Assembly (NCBI GenBank): GCA_964484325.1
Contig: CAZAEE010000002.1
Coordinates: 1 to 64,000, forward strand
Reading direction: 5' to 3'
DNA from: CAYLXX01 sp964484325
GTDB taxonomy: Bacteria > Patescibacteriota > Microgenomatia > UBA1406 > GWC2-37-13
Length of the DNA stretch: 64,000 bases
Both the position numbers and the translations under genes were made by a program. Shown piece by piece: positions 58,228 to 64,000 of this stretch; the first letter of the stretch is position 1, and each line of letters opens with the position of its first letter. Under the pieces are notes generated by a model. The model made no database searches. It was given only the letters and a program-made list of their open reading frames with translations, and was not told the origin of the DNA.

Positions 58228-60383
58228 TACGACTGTCTAAGTCTTTCTTGAAAAAAGTTGCTCCTTTCGGACTGATTTTCATCTTCGTGATTTTCTACAT
58301 TATGAGAGCATTCTACCCTGGCATACTTCACTATGGAGAAGAGCAGGCTCTTATTAACTACGACTACGTCAACTGGCGCTACTCATCTTTATGGACTGGA
58401 TCAATGAACTTTGGCAGCATCACTCCATTTTACTTTGTCGTTATTACTCTTGGAACAATCTGGCGACTGGCCAATTTTATTCACCTTGATTTAGTTACTA
58501 GTCAGCATCTTTACTACTTTATTATCTTGGTTGCGACCGCAAGTTTTTTTTACTTATTTATCAATGAACTTTCTCATGACAAAGTTTTAGCGTTATTACT
58601 AAGTTTCATTTATATTACGACTTATAACTATTATAGTTCGATCGACACGTCCCCAAGACTTTTACAGTATTTGATTATCCCTGCGTTTCTCTGGTGTTGG
58701 GAGAGATATGTTAAAACAAACCAGATGCGCTACCTGTTGTTCAATATCTTTCTTATTATGTCCACCTTAAGTATTGCAATAAATCCACCACAGATGATTG
58801 GCGCGTATGCTGTTGTTATGTCTTATATCGTGCTTTTTTATACAAAAAGAAAGCACATCATACATATGTCTTTCTTTATCGTCAGTTATGTACTTACTAT
58901 TTTGCTTGTAATGTTTACAAATTTTCTCGTCATTAATCACGGTAACAATCTGTTCGGTTATGACCCTTTGGCAATTTCGTGGTCCTCAACAATATCACCG
59001 CTTCATGATATTTTGAGATTTTTCGGCAGTTGGGGAGACTATACAGGCAGTGGTCTAATAGAACACTATAATCATCTATTTGATTACTACCAATCACCTC
59101 ACGCTATCATCGCCAGCTTCATTCCTTTTTTAGCACTTTTGTTATTACTATTTATTAAATCGTACTCAAACAGATTAAAGAAAGCAAAAATTATAGTGTG
59201 GTTAATGGTTTTTGTATTTCTTACGAAGGGTACTACTCAACCATTTTCTTATTTTTTTTCTTTGATATACAAAATAAATGTCTTAAGAATACTAAGAGAA
59301 CCGTGGGCAAAATTCATCATTGACGTTATTTTCATTATCTATACATCAATCGCCTTACTTTGGCCACGTAAGTCAAAGCTAGTGCCAAAAGTTCTTTACT
59401 GTTTGTTAATAATTTATTTCATTTTCCAGGTTAATCCCTTGGTGAAGGGAGAAGCGCTTGACCACCGGTACATCGATTGGAAAATAGAAGATGTTAAAAT
59501 TCCTCAATACTGGACTGATCTATATCAATATTCTAAACAGCATCTTCAAAATAAACGTGTTTTAGTATTACCGGCAAGCTTGCAAAAGGGTGAGCAACTG
59601 ACCCATACCTGGACGCCGTATCATTTTAAAGGTTCACCTGAACAGTTTTTTTTAAAAGCAGATATCGTTACCAACGTCGGCAATGATGCCAATGAACTTA
59701 CTTTTATGAATCAGTTTTATACCAATCTTACCCCCAATCTAATTTCTTACTATGGTGTAGATTATATTCTTAATAAAAAAGATGTTGAGATTGATTCACA
59801 AAAGACTGTAGATATTGACCGTGTTAAAGGTGTGATCGATTCTTTGAGTAAAGTAACTTTTGGTCCGTTGGACTTGTATCGTGTAAATTCGTTATGGCAC
59901 CAGGATAAAATAAGATCTGTTGAGAAAGTTGTTCAAACAGCAAGTGATTGCGATCTTCACTCTCATGAAATATCAAGAAAAGGGGAGGTACTGGTTGCCC
60001 AAAAAGACTCGACACTTTTTCATACTTCATTTGTAGAGGTTCCAGTACATTCTAAGAAAATTGACAATACTACATACGATATTACTTTACCAGAAAACAA
60101 TTTCGGCACGATCGGTTTATTATTTACAGACAGTTACAATGACGGTTGGAACATATATAGATCAAACACGTTATTTTCGAAGCCGATTCAAAATGTGAAG
60201 CATTACTCAGCCAACTGTTTTCAAAACTTTTGGGTAATGTCGTATAATTCAAAAAAACCACTCACCCATTTTTATATACACTTTACTCCTGAAACTGAGT
60301 TCACTTACATCAAAATAATATATCTTCTATTTTTGTTGATCGTCTGTGTTCAAGCATACGCATATAGTAAGAAACATCTATGA
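58224..60383 (+). CDS. Large multi-membrane protein, putative GT-C glycosyltransferase (copy 1)
   Basis: A 719-aa protein with about twelve helices (residues 15-400) followed by an extracytoplasmic domain (about 405-690) and a last helix (about 697-713). The first loop holds an acidic motif YGEEQALINYDYVN (Glu39-40), the place of the GT-C catalytic acid. It is a clear paralogue of the truncated gene at 63043. The YfhO-like C-terminal region has GLLFTDSYNDGWNIYRSN. Transfer of lipid-linked sugars outside the membrane is inferred. Confidence 0.7.
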   Translation: MIRLSKSFLKKVAPFGLIFIFVIFYIMRAFYPGILHYGEEQALINYDYVNWRYSSLWTGSMNFGSITPFYFVVITLGTIWRLANFIHLDLVTSQHLYYFIILVATASFFYLFINELSHDKVLALLLSFIYITTYNYYSSIDTSPRLLQYLIIPAFLWCWERYVKTNQMRYLLFNIFLIMSTLSIAINPPQMIGAYAVVMSYIVLFYTKRKHIIHMSFFIVSYVLTILLVMFTNFLVINHGNNLFGYDPLAISWSSTISPLHDILRFFGSWGDYTGSGLIEHYNHLFDYYQSPHAIIASFIPFLALLLLLFIKSYSNRLKKAKIIVWLMVFVFLTKGTTQPFSYFFSLIYKINVLRILREPWAKFIIDVIFIIYTSIALLWPRKSKLVPKVLYCLLIIYFIFQVNPLVKGEALDHRYIDWKIEDVKIPQYWTDLYQYSKQHLQNKRVLVLPASLQKGEQLTHTWTPYHFKGSPEQFFLKADIVTNVGNDANELTFMNQFYTNLTPNLISYYGVDYILNKKDVEIDSQKTVDIDRVKGVIDSLSKVTFGPLDLYRVNSLWHQDKIRSVEKVVQTASDCDLHSHEISRKGEVLVAQKDSTLFHTSFVEVPVHSKKIDNTTYDITLPENNFGTIGLLFTDSYNDGWNIYRSNTLFSKPIQNVKHYSANCFQNFWVMSYNSKKPLTHFYIHFTPETEFTYIKIIYLLFLLIVCVQAYAYSKKHL

Positions 60384-63046
60384 AATTCTTAATTAAGAAA
60401 ACCACTTTTATTACGATTTCAGTTTTGCTGACAATTATAGTACTGCTTCAGCAATATGCAGTTAATGAGTCGCAGTTTTGTAAAGGTCTGCCTCAATTTA
60501 CTACGCAAACACAGGATTATTCTCTCAACTCAACCGCGTCAATTCTTCTCAACTCAAGTCCCGAAATTGACCAACCAAAAGAGGAGTTGGGTCCTCAGGA
60601 TAATAATTACTATCTTCAAATACTTCAAGAACTTTTTGAGGTAGGAACCGGTTTTCATGACAACTTATTTATTGCACAAAAAAGAGTAGCGGAACTTAAA
60701 GAATTTGGTGGTTCGCTGAAGATGGTGAATAATTTCAACGTTTCTGGACCTTCTTATATCAAACAGCTTAAGCAGAAATTTCAAAGAGAGCATGAGGTGA
60801 AGTGGTATATTAATCAAGTTCAAAACGCCAGTTATTGGGAAATGAGTTTACTCCGATATGTCAGCGCTGTAGAAGACCATGTTAATACTATTCGCCATGA
60901 AAATCAGGCTCAATTTATATTCGATCTTGCAAGAACAAAAGAAACAGTTGAGATTAATGAAGACTCACTCGACCGGGTAATCGAGAATAGAAATGGAGTT
61001 GAAAAAGACTATTTAAGAAATCTCGTTTACTCATCATTTGATTATTTAAACTCAGTTATTTTATTACCATATCTTAAAAAATACGCGTATACCCCCAAAG
61101 GGATATCATATTTACTGCCACAAACGGTTGACAACCCAACTTCGTTTTACGATCTACAGTTTGAATCATCCCAAACAGCAATACCTGAGAACTTCCGATT
61201 GAATCTTAAATATCCGAGTCTCACGACCCGGATTGCCTCATTGAACCATGTGCAAATACATGATGGTGCAGAAAAAATTCAGCTAACCTTGACACCAACG
61301 TTATTATCAAGTATTGATGAATCGTACAATTACAAGAATCCTTACAGTGCTGAAATAGAACTCAGTCCTCAAAACAGTAATCAGTTTCCCTCTCAGTTTA
61401 TTTTTCAAGCAAAATATCAAATTACAGTTCCTTTAACTGTTGAGATAGATTTTCCAAGATACGAGAAAGGGGAGTTAACAAAATTTAGTACGTATATTTT
61501 TTCAAAAAAAATATTTCCTTCATCAGCTACTTTCCTTCACCAAGAAGTTATTAATATGCCGGGGGACTTCATATATATGAAGCCACGAATACTTGTCTCA
61601 GCTGAAAAAAGCTTGAACCAAAATGAGTTAAAAAATCTTCATATCGACCTTATTCCATACTCGAGCCCCACTATTATCGTTCATAAACTCCTTGGCAAAA
61701 ACACTCCCCAACCTCATATAACAAAAGTGGATACTGTTTTTGGAATTAGTGATTTAACTACTGAAAATTATGTTGGTTCTTTGATAAAAATTTGTCAAAA
61801 AAGTACCAATCTCGGATGGATGTTTATCAACAGCAATTTTATCAACAATCAAGTTCATATGAAATTTGTCTTTTGGCCAATCTATGCGGTAATGATAATT
61901 CTTTTTATTTATAGTGTTTTTGTATATTTCAAAAAACCACGTCACCAACTGTATATAAAATTCATTTTAGGTATAAAGAAACTTTATGCCCTTGTTACGA
62001 CTCAAGTTAGGAAGCTTGAACACTCATTGGTCTTACTTCGTCAGATTTTCGCATTAGTATTTTTATATTTATTTCAAGTGGTCCTGAATTCAAGCATAAG
62101 TTCTTCTGATTTTTTCTATATATTATTAGCTCTTTCCTGGGTGTTTGTTGTCATCAGCTTTGAAACACCTCCAGCACTCAGTTTGGCAATCAGCTTTTTT
62201 CTTATGACATATTCAGTCAGAGCTGATGCACAGTATCAAGCTCTACTTCCTGAAAAATATGCGGTGTTATCCGTTATATTCATCGGACTATCAGCTTTTA
62301 ATCTCATTATTTATAGAAAAAAAGAAAATGTCATCGTTGGAATAAAAAGGGTTTTTGCAACTTTGTTTTTTTTAAATACTGTTTACGGCTCAAAAATTGA
62401 GCCAGCTATGCACGCGCTCTATTCAAATTTACAACTTCAGATAGTAAATCATTTAACTCATATAGGATTATTATTTAGAGTTTACTTTAAAAAACAGCAA
62501 GCAAAAGGCTTCCTACCATTTTTCATGTTTTTACTTTTTTACGGTACATTATTTATAAGTATTCTAACATTAACAGGCTACTTCTCGATTAAAACAATAT
62601 TGTATTACCAAACGATTCACATGCAGGCGAAGTTTCTGAAGCACGAATTATATATTAAAGAAATCGTTCCAAGTCACAGCATTCTAGGCGAGGTAGTGAC
62701 GCTGAAAGGATATAACTTCGCCTGGAAAACAAGTAATGATTACAATATAAATAGTACTTACGGGACTATACCTACACATAAGTGGTCAGATGAGATCATC
62801 GAATTTAACATTCCGCTTCATCTGAAAGAGGGATTGAATGAAATCTGGGTAGAAAAACCCGTGGACGACAGTCATCCCAAAAAAATTATCAAAAGTAATA
62901 CGGTAGAGTTATATTTACTATCTCGCCAGCAGTTTTATACGACAAAATCAGATAGCTTAAACACAAAAATTATTAAAAAATTAAAGTTGTTTTTATTGAG
63001 AAAGTTCCCTGCTATATTTGAATTATCAATCAAAAAATCACCATGA
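60380..63046 (+). CDS. Large membrane protein with TIG-like C-terminal domain, unknown function
   Basis: An 888-aa protein. An N-terminal helix (about 8-25) is followed by a soluble, presumably external region (about 30-490, with coiled or helical stretches around 80-240 and beta-rich sequence after 260). A helix at about 500-517 and about six more between 555 and 755 follow. Residues about 761-847 resemble an IPT/TIG beta-sandwich (KEIVPSHSILGEVVTLKGYN, then IWVEKPVDDS). The C-terminal tail is basic. It is ATGA-coupled to the GT-C-like genes on both sides. I do not recognise the whole protein. Confidence 0.65.
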   Translation: MKFLIKKTTFITISVLLTIIVLLQQYAVNESQFCKGLPQFTTQTQDYSLNSTASILLNSSPEIDQPKEELGPQDNNYYLQILQELFEVGTGFHDNLFIAQKRVAELKEFGGSLKMVNNFNVSGPSYIKQLKQKFQREHEVKWYINQVQNASYWEMSLLRYVSAVEDHVNTIRHENQAQFIFDLARTKETVEINEDSLDRVIENRNGVEKDYLRNLVYSSFDYLNSVILLPYLKKYAYTPKGISYLLPQTVDNPTSFYDLQFESSQTAIPENFRLNLKYPSLTTRIASLNHVQIHDGAEKIQLTLTPTLLSSIDESYNYKNPYSAEIELSPQNSNQFPSQFIFQAKYQITVPLTVEIDFPRYEKGELTKFSTYIFSKKIFPSSATFLHQEVINMPGDFIYMKPRILVSAEKSLNQNELKNLHIDLIPYSSPTIIVHKLLGKNTPQPHITKVDTVFGISDLTTENYVGSLIKICQKSTNLGWMFINSNFINNQVHMKFVFWPIYAVMIILFIYSVFVYFKKPRHQLYIKFILGIKKLYALVTTQVRKLEHSLVLLRQIFALVFLYLFQVVLNSSISSSDFFYILLALSWVFVVISFETPPALSLAISFFLMTYSVRADAQYQALLPEKYAVLSVIFIGLSAFNLIIYRKKENVIVGIKRVFATLFFLNTVYGSKIEPAMHALYSNLQLQIVNHLTHIGLLFRVYFKKQQAKGFLPFFMFLLFYGTLFISILTLTGYFSIKTILYYQTIHMQAKFLKHELYIKEIVPSHSILGEVVTLKGYNFAWKTSNDYNINSTYGTIPTHKWSDEIIEFNIPLHLKEGLNEIWVEKPVDDSHPKKIIKSNTVELYLLSRQQFYTTKSDSLNTKIIKKLKLFLLRKFPAIFELSIKKSP

Positions 63047-64000
63047 ATTTCTTAAAGAAACTGATCTTTCATTATTATCCGTTTGTTATCTTGGGAATCT
63101 TTTGTATTTTTTACGTAGTCAGGTACTTTGATCAAAACTTCATTTTGTATGGCGAGGAGCAGGCATTTTTGAACTATGACTACGTAAATTTCAGATTTTC
63201 AAGCATATATGACTGGAGTAACAACTTCGGCAATTTCTCTTTTGGATTTTTTTCTCGATTCACTGCTGGAGTTTTCTGGCATCTTGGCTATTTGCTCCAT
63301 GTGCCTCTAATTTATATTGAGAAGCTCTTTATGTTAACGATGGTTTTTATAGGTAGTTTTTTTTCGTATCTAGCATTTTCGTTTCGTACTAAAAATAGAG
63401 TGATAGCTCTTCTTTTAAGTCTTGTTTTTATTACTACATATAACTTCACCATCGTGCTGACCACTTCACCTAAGCTCATTCAATTTGTTTTTCTGCCAAT
63501 AGCTCTATATTTATTTTTAAAATATGAAATAGAGTATAACCCAAAATATATAGCGTTAAATGTACTTTTAGCATTATTTACACTGGGAGTTGGTGTTAAT
63601 CTTCCACAAATGCTTGGTACCTATGCTTTTATAGTTCTCTATGTTGCGATTTTCAGTCAAAAAAAACAACTGCTTCGGTCTTTCTTATTTATGTTACCCC
63701 TTATCGGTACACTCTTTTTTGCTTTTGTGGTTAATTATCTCATTTTAAAAAACACCGGGCAATTTTTTCGATACGATATTTTTGACATTTCTTTTTCAGC
63801 TACAGCAAGTAGCCTCAGAGATATCTCTCGTTTTTTCGGTGCCTGGTGGGACTATTCAGGAAGCGACGGCATACCATACAATCATTTAGCAACCTATTAT
63901 CACTCAACAGTTGGAAAGGTGGTAACTTCTATACCTGTAGTATTGTACCTAGTACTTCTTGTCGCTGAAAAGAACACAAATAAGAAAATTGGCTTCATTT
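63043..64000 (+). CDS. Large multi-membrane protein, putative GT-C glycosyltransferase (copy 2, partial)
   Basis: The frame opens at the ATG of an ATGA overlap and stays open for 319 codons to the window edge. It starts MNFLKKLIFHYYPFVILGIF and has YGEEQAFLNYDYVNFRFSSI, matching the same acidic loop in the 58224 protein. Later, RDISRFFGAWWDYSGSDGIP matches that protein's DILRFFGSWGDYTGSGLIE. It is a tandem paralogue separated by the 888-aa gene. The 3' part lies outside the window. Confidence 0.8.
   Translation, partial: MNFLKKLIFHYYPFVILGIFCIFYVVRYFDQNFILYGEEQAFLNYDYVNFRFSSIYDWSNNFGNFSFGFFSRFTAGVFWHLGYLLHVPLIYIEKLFMLTMVFIGSFFSYLAFSFRTKNRVIALLLSLVFITTYNFTIVLTTSPKLIQFVFLPIALYLFLKYEIEYNPKYIALNVLLALFTLGVGVNLPQMLGTYAFIVLYVAIFSQKKQLLRSFLFMLPLIGTLFFAFVVNYLILKNTGQFFRYDIFDISFSATASSLRDISRFFGAWWDYSGSDGIPYNHLATYYHSTVGKVVTSIPVVLYLVLLVAEKNTNKKIGFI

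Noticed and set aside
1..64000. tRNA, rRNA, CRISPR arrays, transposases and prophage genes
   Set aside because: I looked at the spacers and the protein set and saw none; the few spacers over 100 bp are accounted for in the feature list.

Overview
The window looks like a chromosome segment from a Candidate Phyla Radiation bacterium, most likely a Microgenomates-type lineage. This is inferred from the low G+C, tight packing with many 4-20 nt overlaps, short housekeeping proteins and the gene content. The set includes a K+-independent membrane pyrophosphatase, an ADP-forming acyl-CoA synthetase, and an rpsF-ssb-rpsR operon without rplI. UGA is an ordinary stop: several ATGA overlaps use it, so the recoded code of Gracilibacteria/Absconditabacteria does not apply. 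I ran no database searches; functions rest on motifs I can read in the translations. Layout: 1-4300 holds a truncated ADP-forming acyl-CoA synthetase gene, an ABC exporter, an intergenic region with three tiny ORFs ending at a strong intrinsic terminator, and a GT-C-type membrane glycosyltransferase. 4349-25212 is mostly core: rpsF-ssb-rpsR, two exported proteases (CtpA-like and HtrA-like), hisS, a LuxR-HTH protein, an RF1-like release factor lacking domain 1, rpmE, rplJ-rplL, gyrB, hppA, gyrA, folD-miaA and lepA, with four small uncharacterised genes between them. 25286-64000 is a surface-glycan region: a flippase, many GT2 and GT4 glycosyltransferases, large multi-membrane GT-C/YfhO proteins and nucleotide-sugar enzymes. 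The sugar genes form three sets. A dTDP-3-amino-3,6-dideoxyhexose cassette (ketoisomerase, acetyltransferase, aminotransferase, 34997-37088) has a sugar N-formyltransferase beside it. A 4-amino-sugar-like set (epimerase, aminotransferase and probably a second formyltransferase) lies at 40417-44483. A CDP-3,6-dideoxy/C-methyl sugar set (RfbF, RfbH/E1, C-methyltransferase, SDRs, Gfo/Idh oxidoreductase) lies at 49539-56014. The window ends in a polycistron of a GT2, a GT-C protein, an 888-aa multi-membrane protein with a TIG-like domain, and a second copy of the GT-C protein cut by the window edge. A signal that runs through the whole window is transcriptional. In about 19 transcription units the sigma70 -10 hexamer ends only 6-9 nt before the start codon with no Shine-Dalgarno sequence, so the first transcribed base should be the start codon or very near it (leaderless mRNAs). 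Shine-Dalgarno sites appear mainly at rplJ, rplL and the tiny ORFs. No rRNA, tRNA, CRISPR array, insertion sequence or prophage was seen.
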